From Roseinatronobacter sp. S2 (lineage in GTDB: Bacteria > Pseudomonadota > Alphaproteobacteria > Rhodobacterales > Rhodobacteraceae), in assembly GCF_029581395.1 (NCBI RefSeq), contig NZ_CP121113.1, positions 800,501 to 864,500 on the forward strand: a DNA stretch of 64,000 nt, written 5' to 3'. Made by a program: the position numbers and the translations under genes. Below the pieces are notes generated by a model. That model had not been told where the DNA came from. It saw nothing but the letters and a program-made list of their open reading frames with translations, and made no database searches. Positions 44,192-53,361 of the stretch are shown one piece after another. Within the stretch, counting starts at the first letter, position 1. Every line of letters starts with the position of its first letter.

Positions 44192-45036
44192 CCTGTTTCG
44201 ACCTTCAGGTCGGGGAACATGCCCCATTCGGTCCATGACCCGTCATAAAGCGCATGATTGCGGTGGCCCAGTATTTCCAGCCCCAGACTAAGCACAGCCG
44301 CTGTTATACCCGACCCGCAGGTGGTGATGACAGGGCGGTCCAGATCAATGCCCGCATCCGTGAAGGCCGCGCGCAGCGCATCGCCACTTTTCAGGGTGCC
44401 ATCGGGTTTCAGAAGCGTGGAAAACGGCAGGTTCAGCGCGCCGGGCATATGGCCCGCGCGCAGCCCTTCGCGCGGTTCGGGCGCATCGCCCCTGAAGCGT
44501 TCGGGCGAACGTGCATCGACGATCTGCCAGTCGCCCAGTTTCACGGCCGCCGCCACCTGCGACACATCCTTGACCAGATGGGCCTGCCGCTGGACGGTCA
44601 TGTGGCGTTCACGCAGCAGCGGGGGCAGGTCCTCGACCTCGCGGCCCTCGGCCTGCCATTTCGGAAACCCGCCATCCAGAATGGCCACGTCCGTCTTGCC
44701 CATAAGGCGAAACAGCCACCAGACCCGCGCGGCCGAAAACAGCCCTGCGCCGTCATAGATCACCACCTGATGACCATCACCAACGCCCATGGCCCGCAGA
44801 CGCGACATGAATTTTTCGACCGGCGGCGCCATATGCGGCAGCGCGGACCGGTGGTCGCTGATGTCGTCGATGTCAAAAAAGCGCGCACCTGGGATATGGC
44901 CTGCATCATATTCGGCGCGGGCATCGCGGTTTTGCGCGGGCATATACCAGCTTGCATCCAGAATGCGCAGATCAGGGTCATTCAGATGCGCGGCAAGCCA
45001 GTCGGTTGAAACACGCGTCTTCGGATCGTCGGTCAT
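44188..45036 (-). CDS. sseA: 3-mercaptopyruvate sulfurtransferase
   Basis: A 282-residue protein with two rhodanese domains (about 10-130 and 155-275). The active site loop CGSGITA (Cys near residue 239) is the mercaptopyruvate sulfurtransferase type rather than the CRKG/T thiosulfate form. It moves sulfur from 3-mercaptopyruvate, linked to cysteine catabolism. The aminotransferase in the same gene run could supply the 3-mercaptopyruvate from cysteine, which is a reasonable but untested link. Confidence 0.93.
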   Translation of the reverse strand: MTDDPKTRVSTDWLAAHLNDPDLRILDASWYMPAQNRDARAEYDAGHIPGARFFDIDDISDHRSALPHMAPPVEKFMSRLRAMGVGDGHQVVIYDGAGLFSAARVWWLFRLMGKTDVAILDGGFPKWQAEGREVEDLPPLLRERHMTVQRQAHLVKDVSQVAAAVKLGDWQIVDARSPERFRGDAPEPREGLRAGHMPGALNLPFSTLLKPDGTLKSGDALRAAFTDAGIDLDRPVITTCGSGITAAVLSLGLEILGHRNHALYDGSWTEWGMFPDLKVETG

Positions 45037-45100
45037 GAAATCCCCCAGGCAAAAATCACATACCTAACACCTACCGAGGGCGCGGGCGCGTTGCAAGCAT

Positions 45101-45125
45101 GCAGGCGGGGCTTTTCCCCGCCTGC
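45101..45125 (+). other. Strong hairpin in the zapE leader
   Basis: GCAGGCGGGG and CCCCGCCTGC pair perfectly (10 bp) around CTTTT, ending 22 bp before the zapE start and lying between two divergent genes, so it is not a downstream terminator of either. It could be a regulatory leader structure, or a binding element. Confidence 0.5.
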
Positions 45126-45147
45126 GGCATTCGCTATGCAGCTTTGC

Positions 45148-46227
45148 ATGAGTGATAGTCTGATCGCAGTATATGACCGTATGGTAGAGCGGGGTGCCTT
45201 GCGCCCTGACGCGGCACAGCGCGGCGCAATGCGCTGTTTTGGCCCTGTGCAGGAATACCTTTCCAAACCCGCACCGAAGCCCGGCTTGCTGGGACTGCTG
45301 GGCCGGCGCAAGCGAGAGCAGCCCCCGGGCCTGTATCTGTGGGGCGGGGTGGGGCGTGGCAAATCCATGCTGATGGATTTGTTTGTCGAGCATGCAGGCG
45401 ATGTGCCGAAACGACGGGTACATTTTCACGCCTTCATGCAGGAAATCCACGAAGGGATGCACGCTGCGCGAAAAACAGGCGCGAGCGATGCCCTGGCCCC
45501 CGTGGCTGACAAGGTCGCCAGTGATGTGCGTTTGCTGGCATTTGACGAAATGCAGATCACCGATATTACCGATGCGATGATTGTCGGGCGCTTGTTTGAA
45601 CGGCTGATGGCGGCGGGCGTCGTGATTATCACGACATCAAACAGGGTGCCGGACGATCTGTATAAGAACGGATTGAACCGCGCGCTGTTTGTGCCCTTTA
45701 TCGAGATGATCAAGACGCGCATGACCGTGTATGAACTGGAATCGGAAACCGATTACCGCCAGCACCGGCTGGCAGGCGCGCAGGTCTATTTCAGCCCCGT
45801 CGATGCGCAGGCGCGCGCACAGATGGCGCAGATCTGGGACGAGTTGACGGGGCATGATGCGGGCCAGCCGATGACGCTGGTGGTCAAGGGGCGCGAAGTG
45901 GTGATCCCGCATGCGCATAATGGCGTGGGCCGCGCGAGTTTTTGGGAGTTATGCGGCCAGCCCTTGGGGGCGGCGGATTATCTGGCTATCGCGGGTGCAT
46001 TGCGGGTGCTGATGCTGGATGACATCCCGTATCTGTCGGCGGCGAATTACAATGAAGCCAAGCGTTTTGTTACCCTGATCGATACGCTTTATGAGGCGGA
46101 TGTGCGGCTGATTGCATCTGCCGCAGCCACGCCTGAGCAGCTATACCGCGAAGGGACAGGGTCATTCGAATTTGAACGCACCGCCAGCCGCCTGCGTGAA
46201 ATGCAAGGCGCGGATTGGGGAACCTGA
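45148..46227 (+). CDS. zapE: Cell division protein ZapE (AFG1-like ATPase)
   Basis: A 359-residue P-loop ATPase. Walker A is GGVGRGKSMLMD, Walker B is LLAFDEMQITD, and the HFHAFMQEIHEGMH segment is typical for the AFG1/ZapE family. In E. coli it acts on the FtsZ ring; mitochondrial AFG1 has roles in membrane protein quality control. The ATG at 45148 is chosen; an ATG at 45136 is possible. It is convergent with queG. Confidence 0.92.
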   Translation: MSDSLIAVYDRMVERGALRPDAAQRGAMRCFGPVQEYLSKPAPKPGLLGLLGRRKREQPPGLYLWGGVGRGKSMLMDLFVEHAGDVPKRRVHFHAFMQEIHEGMHAARKTGASDALAPVADKVASDVRLLAFDEMQITDITDAMIVGRLFERLMAAGVVIITTSNRVPDDLYKNGLNRALFVPFIEMIKTRMTVYELESETDYRQHRLAGAQVYFSPVDAQARAQMAQIWDELTGHDAGQPMTLVVKGREVVIPHAHNGVGRASFWELCGQPLGAADYLAIAGALRVLMLDDIPYLSAANYNEAKRFVTLIDTLYEADVRLIASAAATPEQLYREGTGSFEFERTASRLREMQGADWGT

Positions 46228-46285
46228 CTGTTCGGGGGGCACGATCCTGCCCCCCATCGAGGGGGGACAGAATCGTGGGCGCGTA

Positions 46286-47344
46286 TCACGCGCCCGTCCC
46301 CGCCGCAGATGGCTCGCGCAATTGCGCCACTGCCCAGCGTGCGGCCTCTGCAACTGTGGTGTCAGGGTCATCACACAGCGCCTGAGCGGTGGGCAGAAAA
46401 TGCGGCATGTCCGAATTCCCGATGGCATAAAGCACATTGCGCACGAACCGGTTGCGCCCGATCCGTTTGACGGGCGAGCCTGAAAACATGGCCCGAAATG
46501 CCGCATCATCCAAGCCTGCCAGCGTGGCCAGATCCGGCGCGACCAGACCATCGCGCGCGGCGTATTTCACCTCTGATGCGGATTGCGCGAATTTGTTCCA
46601 CGGGCACACCGCAAGGCAATCATCACAGCCATAGATACGGTTGCCCAGTTTCGCGCGCAGTTCCAGCGGGACAGGGCCGTGGTGTTCAATCGTCAGGTAG
46701 GAAATGCAGCGCCGCGCATCCAGTTGAAAGGGCGCGGGAAAGGCATCGGTAGGACAAATATCCAGACAGGCGCGGCATGATCCGCAATTTTCCTGCGCGG
46801 GTGTATCAGGGGGTAAATCCAGTGTGGTGAATATGGACCCAAGGAAAAACCAGTTGCCCAACTCGCGCGACAGAAGGTTCGTATGCTTGCCCTGCCAGCC
46901 CAGCCCGGCGGCGGCGGCCAGCGGCTTTTCCATCACAGGGGCCGTGTCCACAAAGACCTTGATTTCACCGCCCGCATGGTCAATCAGCCAGCGGCCCAGC
47001 CGTTTCAGGCGTTTCTTGACGACATCATGATAGTCGCGCCCCAGCGCATAGGCAGAAATCACGCCGCGATCGCGCAATTCCAGCAAATCAAGCGGATTGT
47101 AATCGGGTGTATAGGTTTCTGCCAGCATGATGACAGACCGTGCCGCAGGCCATAATGCCGACGGGTTGCCGCGCCATTCCATCCGCTCGGCCATCCAGCC
47201 CATCTGGCCATGACGCCCCTGATCCACGAAATCTGCCAGCCGTGCGGGGGCTGTGGGGATGGCGGCGGGCGTTGTGATGGCACAGGCGGAAAAGCCTGTG
47301 TCCTGTGCCATTTGCTGGATTTCGGATTTCAGGTTATCGGACAT
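46286..47344 (-). CDS. queG: Epoxyqueuosine reductase
   Basis: A 352-residue cobalamin-dependent iron-sulfur enzyme for the last step of queuosine tRNA modification. Two [4Fe-4S] motifs are visible: [16 protein letters not shown] and [13 protein letters not shown]. The N-terminal part carries [24 protein letters not shown], also diagnostic. Length is typical. It sits 24 bp from the fzlA-like gene on the same strand, so they are likely co-transcribed. Confidence 0.95.
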   Translation of the reverse strand: MSDNLKSEIQQMAQDTGFSACAITTPAAIPTAPARLADFVDQGRHGQMGWMAERMEWRGNPSALWPAARSVIMLAETYTPDYNPLDLLELRDRGVISAYALGRDYHDVVKKRLKRLGRWLIDHAGGEIKVFVDTAPVMEKPLAAAAGLGWQGKHTNLLSRELGNWFFLGSIFTTLDLPPDTPAQENCGSCRACLDICPTDAFPAPFQLDARRCISYLTIEHHGPVPLELRAKLGNRIYGCDDCLAVCPWNKFAQSASEVKYAARDGLVAPDLATLAGLDDAAFRAMFSGSPVKRIGRNRFVRNVLYAIGNSDMPHFLPTAQALCDDPDTTVAEAARWAVAQLREPSAAGTGA

Positions 47345-47368
47345 ATGCCCCACATGGGCCAAACTGCC

Positions 47369-48034
47369 CTAGAAATCCAGATCTGCGTAATGCGCAGGCG
47401 GCGGAAAGCCGGGCAACTGGTCGGCCAGCAGCGTGCGGAAGGCGGGGCGCGATTTCAGTTTCGCATACCATTCATGCACCAGCGCCGAACGCTGCCAGTC
47501 CACATCACTGATGTAATCCAGACAGGACAAATGCGCCGCAGCCGTGAAATCGGCCAGCGACATGTCGTTTCCGGCCAGCCAGCGGCGCTGACCAAGCAGC
47601 CAGTCCATGTAATCCAGATGAAACTTGATCTTGGCCGATCCGGTCTTGATGGCCTGCGAATCGGGATAGCCGCGTTTCATGATCTTCTTGTTCACGCGTT
47701 CATAAAGCAGGTTCGCCGTCACCTCGGCGTGAAATTTGTCGTCGAACCATGTGCACAGGCGGCGCACTTCATAGCGCGCTTCGGGGGATTTGGGCATCAG
47801 GGGGGGCTGTGGCACCAGATCTTCGATATACTCGCAAATGGCCTGGCTTTCTGTCAGCAGCTTGCCCTCATAGCGCAGGACCGGCACCTTGCCTGCGGGA
47901 TTGCGGCGCATGAATTCGGCGCTGGGTTCCCAGTAGCGTTCTTCTATCAGTTCCACCTCTATGCGTTTTTCGGCAAGCGTCAGGCGCAATTTGCGACAAA
48001 ATGGGGAAAGCGGGACGTGATACAGGCGTGCCAT
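47369..48034 (-). CDS. fzlA: GST-fold protein, probable FtsZ-binding FzlA
   Basis: A 221-residue glutathione-S-transferase-fold protein. The opening MARLYHVPLSPFCRKLRLTLAEK and EERYWEPSAEF, and the conserved tail PPPAHYADLDF, match the FzlA branch of alphaproteobacteria, which binds FtsZ filaments and controls constriction. The tail is the part known to matter for division. Nearby zapE and mtgA genes fit an envelope or division role. A plain GST is the alternative reading. Confidence 0.78.
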   Translation of the reverse strand: MARLYHVPLSPFCRKLRLTLAEKRIEVELIEERYWEPSAEFMRRNPAGKVPVLRYEGKLLTESQAICEYIEDLVPQPPLMPKSPEARYEVRRLCTWFDDKFHAEVTANLLYERVNKKIMKRGYPDSQAIKTGSAKIKFHLDYMDWLLGQRRWLAGNDMSLADFTAAAHLSCLDYISDVDWQRSALVHEWYAKLKSRPAFRTLLADQLPGFPPPAHYADLDF

Positions 48035-48094
48035 TGATGTAAATATGCCTTCTGTCGGGGTTTGCCCTTCTGTAGCCGCGAGGGCGGCAGAAGT

Positions 48095-48844
48095 TCAACC
48101 GCTTATACAATCTGCACGGCCATCCTGCGCAATGGTTGCCGCCCCGTCCATGATGGACGCGGTGCGCCTGCGCAAGAAATCGCTGGGATTGGCGGCATTG
48201 CGGCTTTTGGGCGCAGGCAGCACGGCGGCAAGGCGGGCGGCCTGTGTCGGGGTCAGATTGGTGGCAGAGACACGGAAATAGTGCTGCGCTGCGGCTTCTA
48301 CGCCGAAAACCCCCTCGTCGAATTCGGCGACGTTCAGGTAGATTTCAAGAATGCGTGATTTCGGCCAAAGCACCTCTATCAACAGGGTAAAGCCCGATTC
48401 CAGCGCTTTGCGCGACCAGTCGCGGCCATGCCATAAAAACACATTCTTGGCGGTTTGTTGCGACAGGGTCGATGCGCCGCGCGTGCTGCCTGCTGCAATG
48501 ACCTTGCGGATTTCGGCCATGTCGAAGCCCCAATGCAGGCAGAAATTCGCATCCTCGGCGGCGATGACCGACCGTGCCATGACCGGCGCGATACGGTCCA
48601 TCGGCACCCATTGGCGCTGGATTTCGCCAATGCGGCGGTGTTCTTGAGCAATGTAGATGCCACCGGGCGGGGGGATGACACGATAGAGCAGCACCCACAC
48701 CACCGACAGAACAAACACAATCGCCAGCCCGCGCAGCAGCCACCAGCGCACACGGCGCAGCATATGGGCCATGCCCATAAGCGCACCATTCGCGGCATTG
48801 CGCGGGCGTGCTTTGGATTTCTTTTTTGCGGATCGTCGGGCCAT
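48095..48844 (-). CDS. mtgA: Monofunctional biosynthetic peptidoglycan transglycosylase
   Basis: A 249-residue membrane-anchored glycosyltransferase (GT51) that polymerises lipid II. A basic N-terminus precedes one membrane helix (WWLLRGLAIVFVLSVVWVLLY). The catalytic Glu is in AAEDANFCLHWGFD, and GASTLSQQTAKNVFLW and LEIYLNVAEFDEGVFGVEAAAQHYF are family motifs. Length is that of MtgA. Confidence 0.94.
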   Translation of the reverse strand: MARRSAKKKSKARPRNAANGALMGMAHMLRRVRWWLLRGLAIVFVLSVVWVLLYRVIPPPGGIYIAQEHRRIGEIQRQWVPMDRIAPVMARSVIAAEDANFCLHWGFDMAEIRKVIAAGSTRGASTLSQQTAKNVFLWHGRDWSRKALESGFTLLIEVLWPKSRILEIYLNVAEFDEGVFGVEAAAQHYFRVSATNLTPTQAARLAAVLPAPKSRNAANPSDFLRRRTASIMDGAATIAQDGRADCISG

Positions 48845-48891
48845 GATGTCAGATACTCATGACTTGCATGGCCGGTCAATCATCACAACGC

Positions 48892-49974
48892 TTAGCGCGA
48901 CAGACCCGCCGCAAGCGACGGTTGGTCAAGGGATGCAAATCCATAGTGGCGCAGCCAGCGCAGGTCGGATTCAAAAAACGCGCGCAGATCGGGGATGCCG
49001 TATTTCAGCATGGCGATCCGGTCGATCCCCATACCGAAGGCAAAGCCCTGCCATTCATTCGGGTCAATCCCGCCCGCGCGCAGAACATGCGGATGCACCA
49101 TGCCGGACCCCAGAATTTCCAGCCAGTCCTTGCCCTCGCCAATCTTCAGCTGCCCCCCTTCCCATGAACAGCGAATGTCCACTTCCGCCGACGGCTCGGT
49201 GAACGGGAAGTGACTGGCGCGGAAACGCAGTTCCACTTCATCCACCTCGAAAAACGCGCGGCAGAATTCTTCCAGTGTCCATTTCAGTTGCGCCATGGAA
49301 ATGTCGCGGTCAATGGCCAGCCCTTCGACCTGATGGAACATTGGCGTATGGGTCTGGTCCATATCCATGCGGTACACACGGCCCGGCGCAATCACGCGGA
49401 TGGGCGCGCCCTGATTTTGCATCGCGCGGATCTGAACAGGGCTGGTATGGGTGCGCAACACATGGGGCGGGCGGTCGTCACCGGCTGCGCGGTGCATATA
49501 GAAGGTGTCCATTTCCTGACGGGACGGATGTTCGGGCGCAATGTTCAGCGCGTCGAAATTATACCAGTCGGATTCGATTTGCGGCCCTTCGGCCACGGCA
49601 AAGCCCATATCGGCGAAAATTGCCGTCAGTTCATCCATGACCTGACTGATGGGATGGATGGTGCCCATCGGGCGCGGGCGACCGGGCAGCGTGACATCCA
49701 GCCATTCCGATTTCAGGCGCGCATCAAGGGCAGCATCTTCCAGCGCGGATTTGCGCGCTTTCAGCGCCGCGTCCACTTCGGTTTTCAGCGCGTTCAGCGC
49801 GGGGCCTGCGGTTTGGCGTTCCTCGGCGCTCATCTGGCCCAGTTCGCGCATTTTCAGGCTGATCTCGCCCTTTTTGCCCAAGGCGGCCAGACGCACATTT
49901 TCCAGCGCGTCCGCATCAGGGGCTGCGCCGATCTGTTCCAGATATTTGCCGCGAAGCGTTGCGATTGCGTCCAT
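48892..49974 (-). CDS. pheS: Phenylalanyl-tRNA synthetase alpha subunit
   Basis: A 360-residue class II synthetase subunit. The N-terminal coiled coil (residues 1-90, tRNA binding) is followed by the catalytic domain with motif 1 around [19 protein letters not shown], motif 2 around [13 protein letters not shown] and [22 protein letters not shown], and motif 3 [18 protein letters not shown]. It works with PheT, whose gene is not adjacent within the window on the minus strand. Confidence 0.96.
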   Translation of the reverse strand: MDAIATLRGKYLEQIGAAPDADALENVRLAALGKKGEISLKMRELGQMSAEERQTAGPALNALKTEVDAALKARKSALEDAALDARLKSEWLDVTLPGRPRPMGTIHPISQVMDELTAIFADMGFAVAEGPQIESDWYNFDALNIAPEHPSRQEMDTFYMHRAAGDDRPPHVLRTHTSPVQIRAMQNQGAPIRVIAPGRVYRMDMDQTHTPMFHQVEGLAIDRDISMAQLKWTLEEFCRAFFEVDEVELRFRASHFPFTEPSAEVDIRCSWEGGQLKIGEGKDWLEILGSGMVHPHVLRAGGIDPNEWQGFAFGMGIDRIAMLKYGIPDLRAFFESDLRWLRHYGFASLDQPSLAAGLSR

Positions 49975-50064
49975 GACATGCCCTTTTGCGCCGTTATGCG
50001 TTGCGTGTGGGGATAGTGTGCCACGCGCGCGAATGCAAGGCAGGCCCGCGCGCGTGATCTGGCA

Positions 50065-51468
50065 TTATAGTTCCAGCAACTGGGCCGCGATGGTGAAATA
50101 GATCAAGACCCCCAGAACATCGGCAATTGATGTCACCAGCGGGCCGGATGCTGCGGCAGGGTCGCGGTTGATCTTGGCAAAGATGAAGGGCAGGCACATC
50201 CCGATCAAGGCCCCCATCAGCACGATCGTAACCATCGCCGACGCCACAACCATAGCAATTTCGGGGCCACCCCGCCAAACACCAATTACCGATACCGCAA
50301 CGGCCATTGTCAGCCCCAGCCCCAGCGCGATCAGCGTTTCGCGCGCCAGCAAGCGCCCGAAATCTGACGGGCGCACGTCCCCTGTGGCCAGCGCGCGCAC
50401 CATCAGCGTGGCCGATTGCGTGCCCGCATTGCCCCCGGATGCAATCAGCAGCGGCAGGAAGAACAGCAGCGACAGATGCGCGGCGATCGTATCCTCGAAA
50501 TACGCAATGCCCGCACCGGAAAAGATATTGCCGAAGACCAGCAGCACCAGCCAGAAAATACGCGCGCGGTATAGCGTGGCAATCGTGGCGTCTGCGACCG
50601 ATATATCCAGCGGCTGCACGATGGAGCCTTTGTAGAAGTCTTCGGTGACTTCTTCTTCGGACACGTCCATCGCGTCATCGGCGGTCACAATGCCCACCAG
50701 CCGGTCGTTTTCATCCAGAACCGGCAGTGCCAGCAGGTCATAGCGCGCAATCAGGCGGGCGGCTTCTTCCTGTTCTTCATTGGCGCGTATGAAAACAGGT
50801 TCGGTGTCCATTATTTCGGATACACGTTGACGGGGGCGCGCGGTCAGGATGTCGCGCAGGCTGACCACCCCCAGCAATTCGCGCGCAGCACCGATGATAT
50901 AGGCGTAGTAGATCGTTTCGGCGTCAATGGCTTGTGTGCGCAGGGCCTCGATGGCCTGACTGGATGTCATCTCGGGGGTCACGACCGCGTAATCGGATGT
51001 CATGACCGACCCCACAGTCCATTCCTCGTAGGATGCCAGGCGGCGCAAATCCTCGCGTTCGGCCTTGGACAGGGCAGGCAGGATGGCTTCTTGCGCTTCC
51101 TCGTCCAGTTGCTTGAACAAATCCGCGCGTTCGTCATGGCTCATGGCGGTCATAAGCGCCACAAAGTCGCTTTTGCGAATGCGCGTTGCAACGCTGACTT
51201 GTGACGACGGGCGCAGATATCCGATAAGTTCGGCCTGATCATGCAGGGGCAACAGGTGCAGGACTGCCAGATCGCTGGCTTCGTCCAGTTCCTCGATCAG
51301 GGCCGCGGTATCGGCCAGTTCCAGCGTTTCAAGGAATTGGCGGATTTCATCGGTCCTGTCTTCTTGCAACAGGCGGGTAACTTCAATCGCGATCAGTGCG
51401 GCATCAATACCCGCGTTTTCGGCATCCGGATCAAAGCGATATTCTGAAAGTGGTGTCTGAAGTGTCAT
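50065..51468 (-). CDS. mgtE: Magnesium transporter MgtE
   Basis: A 467-residue Mg2+ channel. The N-terminal MgtE_N domain (about 35-135), two CBS domains (about 140-265) and the C-terminal five-helix pore domain (about 285-467) are in the usual order. ASGGNAGTQSATLMVRALA is the pore signature. The CBS part gates the channel by intracellular Mg2+. Its 5' region (51469-51600) is GC-rich with several hairpins, including CGGGCGCA/TGCGCCCG at 51578-51598. No M-box consensus could be recognised there. Confidence 0.95.
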   Translation of the reverse strand: MTLQTPLSEYRFDPDAENAGIDAALIAIEVTRLLQEDRTDEIRQFLETLELADTAALIEELDEASDLAVLHLLPLHDQAELIGYLRPSSQVSVATRIRKSDFVALMTAMSHDERADLFKQLDEEAQEAILPALSKAEREDLRRLASYEEWTVGSVMTSDYAVVTPEMTSSQAIEALRTQAIDAETIYYAYIIGAARELLGVVSLRDILTARPRQRVSEIMDTEPVFIRANEEQEEAARLIARYDLLALPVLDENDRLVGIVTADDAMDVSEEEVTEDFYKGSIVQPLDISVADATIATLYRARIFWLVLLVFGNIFSGAGIAYFEDTIAAHLSLLFFLPLLIASGGNAGTQSATLMVRALATGDVRPSDFGRLLARETLIALGLGLTMAVAVSVIGVWRGGPEIAMVVASAMVTIVLMGALIGMCLPFIFAKINRDPAAASGPLVTSIADVLGVLIYFTIAAQLLEL

Positions 51469-51688
51469 TTTGACCCCCTTGCGTGCCTTGCACGACAGGG
51501 GCCGCAGGCCGGGTCAGCCCCGGATGGCAGCCCGCGCCATGCGCGGAAATACATCAGCCCGAAGGCTTGTTTTCTGTTTCGGGCGCATGATCTGCGCCCG
51601 CCTAGAACTGCCGTCCATTTTGGTCCCGATTGGTTGCGTCAGCGAAGCCGCTGACTTGGTTGATTTACGGCCAAGCCGCCTGCTTGTC

Positions 51689-51718
51689 AAACCCGGACAG
51701 CGTGTTTCGCTGCCCGGG
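51689..51718 (-). terminator. Weak terminator hairpin downstream of gabD
   Basis: Read on the minus strand: CCCGGGCAGCG, an AAACA loop, CGCTGTCCGGG, then TTT. The 11-bp stem has one mismatch. It begins 16 bp after the gabD stop codon. Confidence 0.65.
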
Positions 51719-51734
51719 GAAAATGACTTTTCTA

Positions 51735-53213
51735 TCAGATGCTCAGGCAGATATACTTCATTTCAAGGAAGTCATCGGTCCCGTGACGCGACCCTTCACG
51801 CCCCAGACCGGATTGCTTGACCCCGCCAAACGGCGCAAGCTCGGTCGAGATGATGCCGGTATTGACGCCCACAATCCCGTATTCCAGCGATTCCTGCACC
51901 CGCGTGATGCGCCCGATGTCACGGGCATAGAAGTAGCAGGCCAGCCCGAATATCGTATCATTGGCAAGGGTAATGGCCTCTTCCTCGGTGTCGAACTTGA
52001 ACAAGGGCGCAAGTGGGCCAAAGGTTTCTTCCTGCGCCACCTTCATGGACTGGGTCACGCCGGTTACAACAGTCGGCTGGAAAAAGGTGCCACCCAATTC
52101 GTGGCGCTGCCCGCCGGTTACGATGGTGCCGCCATTGTCCGTGACATCGCGGATATGGTCTTCTACCTTCTCGACCGCGGCGGCGTTGATCAACGGACCG
52201 GCGGTCACGCCGTCGTCCATACCATCGCCGACTTTCAGTTGTGACACGGCGTCCGCCAGCTTTTTGGCGAAGGCATCATAAACGCCTGCTTGCACATAGA
52301 TACGGTTTGCGCACACACAGGTCTGGCCGTTATTGCGGAACTTGGATGTCATCGCCCCTTCAACCGCCTTGTCCAGATCGGCATCATCAAACACAATGAA
52401 GGGTGCATTGCCGCCCAGTTCCATCGAACATTTCATGACCTGATCGGCGGCCTGCCGCAGCAGGATGCGCCCGACTTCGGTGGAGCCTGTGAAGGTCAGT
52501 TTGCGCACGATCGGATTTTCGCAAAATTCCTTGCCAATATCAGATGCGCGGCTGGACGGGACGACCGACAACAACCCCTTGGGCACGCCCGCGCGTTCGG
52601 CCAGCACTGCCATGGCCAGCGCTGAAAGCGGTGTTTCCGTGGCCGGGCGTGCAACGAACCCGCAGCCCACCGCCAATGCGGGTGCCACCTTGCGCGCAAT
52701 CATCGCGTTGGGAAAATTCCATGGCGTGATGGATGCTGCAACGCCGATGGGCTGGCGCAGCACCGTGATGCGTTTGTCGGGCTGGTGGCCGGGAATCGTT
52801 TCGCCATAGACGCGCTTGGCCTCCTCGCCGAACCATTCGATGAAACTGGCACCATAGGCGATTTCGCCGCGTGCCTCGGCCAGCGGTTTGCCCATTTCCG
52901 CAGTCAGAATTACCGCCAGATCCTCTTGATTTTCCATCATCAGGTCGAACCATTTGCGCAGCACGCCTGCGCGGTCCTTGCCGGTGCGCGCGGCCCATGC
53001 ATGGCGTGCCTTTTCAGCGGCGGCAATGGCGCGCGCGGCCTCTGCGCGGCCCAGATCGGCGACTTTGGCAATGACAGTGCCGCGCGCAGGGTTGCGCACA
53101 TCAAAACGCGCGCCATCATCTGCATTTATCCATTCGCCGCCCACAAAGGCGCGCGTTTCCAGCAGCGACGGGTCGCGCAGCATGTGTTCAAGTTCTGTGG
53201 TTGTGTCAGTCAT
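51735..53213 (-). CDS. gabD: NAD(P)-dependent succinate-semialdehyde dehydrogenase-like enzyme
   Basis: A 492-residue aldehyde dehydrogenase. Motifs in order are [32 protein letters not shown] with the catalytic Glu, and [11 protein letters not shown] with the catalytic Cys (about residue 295). The whole layout fits GabD, which oxidises succinate semialdehyde to succinate. The cofactor-site segment reads [10 protein letters not shown] where KPA is common. The start at 53213 ([12 protein letters not shown]) is preferred; the frame extended to 53363 overlaps the divergent cyclase gene. No gabT is adjacent. Confidence 0.88.
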   Translation of the reverse strand: MTDTTTELEHMLRDPSLLETRAFVGGEWINADDGARFDVRNPARGTVIAKVADLGRAEAARAIAAAEKARHAWAARTGKDRAGVLRKWFDLMMENQEDLAVILTAEMGKPLAEARGEIAYGASFIEWFGEEAKRVYGETIPGHQPDKRITVLRQPIGVAASITPWNFPNAMIARKVAPALAVGCGFVARPATETPLSALAMAVLAERAGVPKGLLSVVPSSRASDIGKEFCENPIVRKLTFTGSTEVGRILLRQAADQVMKCSMELGGNAPFIVFDDADLDKAVEGAMTSKFRNNGQTCVCANRIYVQAGVYDAFAKKLADAVSQLKVGDGMDDGVTAGPLINAAAVEKVEDHIRDVTDNGGTIVTGGQRHELGGTFFQPTVVTGVTQSMKVAQEETFGPLAPLFKFDTEEEAITLANDTIFGLACYFYARDIGRITRVQESLEYGIVGVNTGIISTELAPFGGVKQSGLGREGSRHGTDDFLEMKYICLSI

Positions 53214-53361
53214 TTTCTTAACCTTTCTGGTGTCGCGTCTTGTCGCCGGATGCCGGACCAGCCCGCATTGTTGCAGTATGGATATATGTGCCAGCTTCTG
53301 TCGCGATGGTAATGATCTTTTAAACAGATTGCGACACTCTGCGATGTGATTGTGGTGCGCC

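Noticed and set aside
51469..51734. An M-box magnesium riboswitch in the mgtE leader
   Set aside because: Several hairpins are present, but no M-box consensus segments could be matched.
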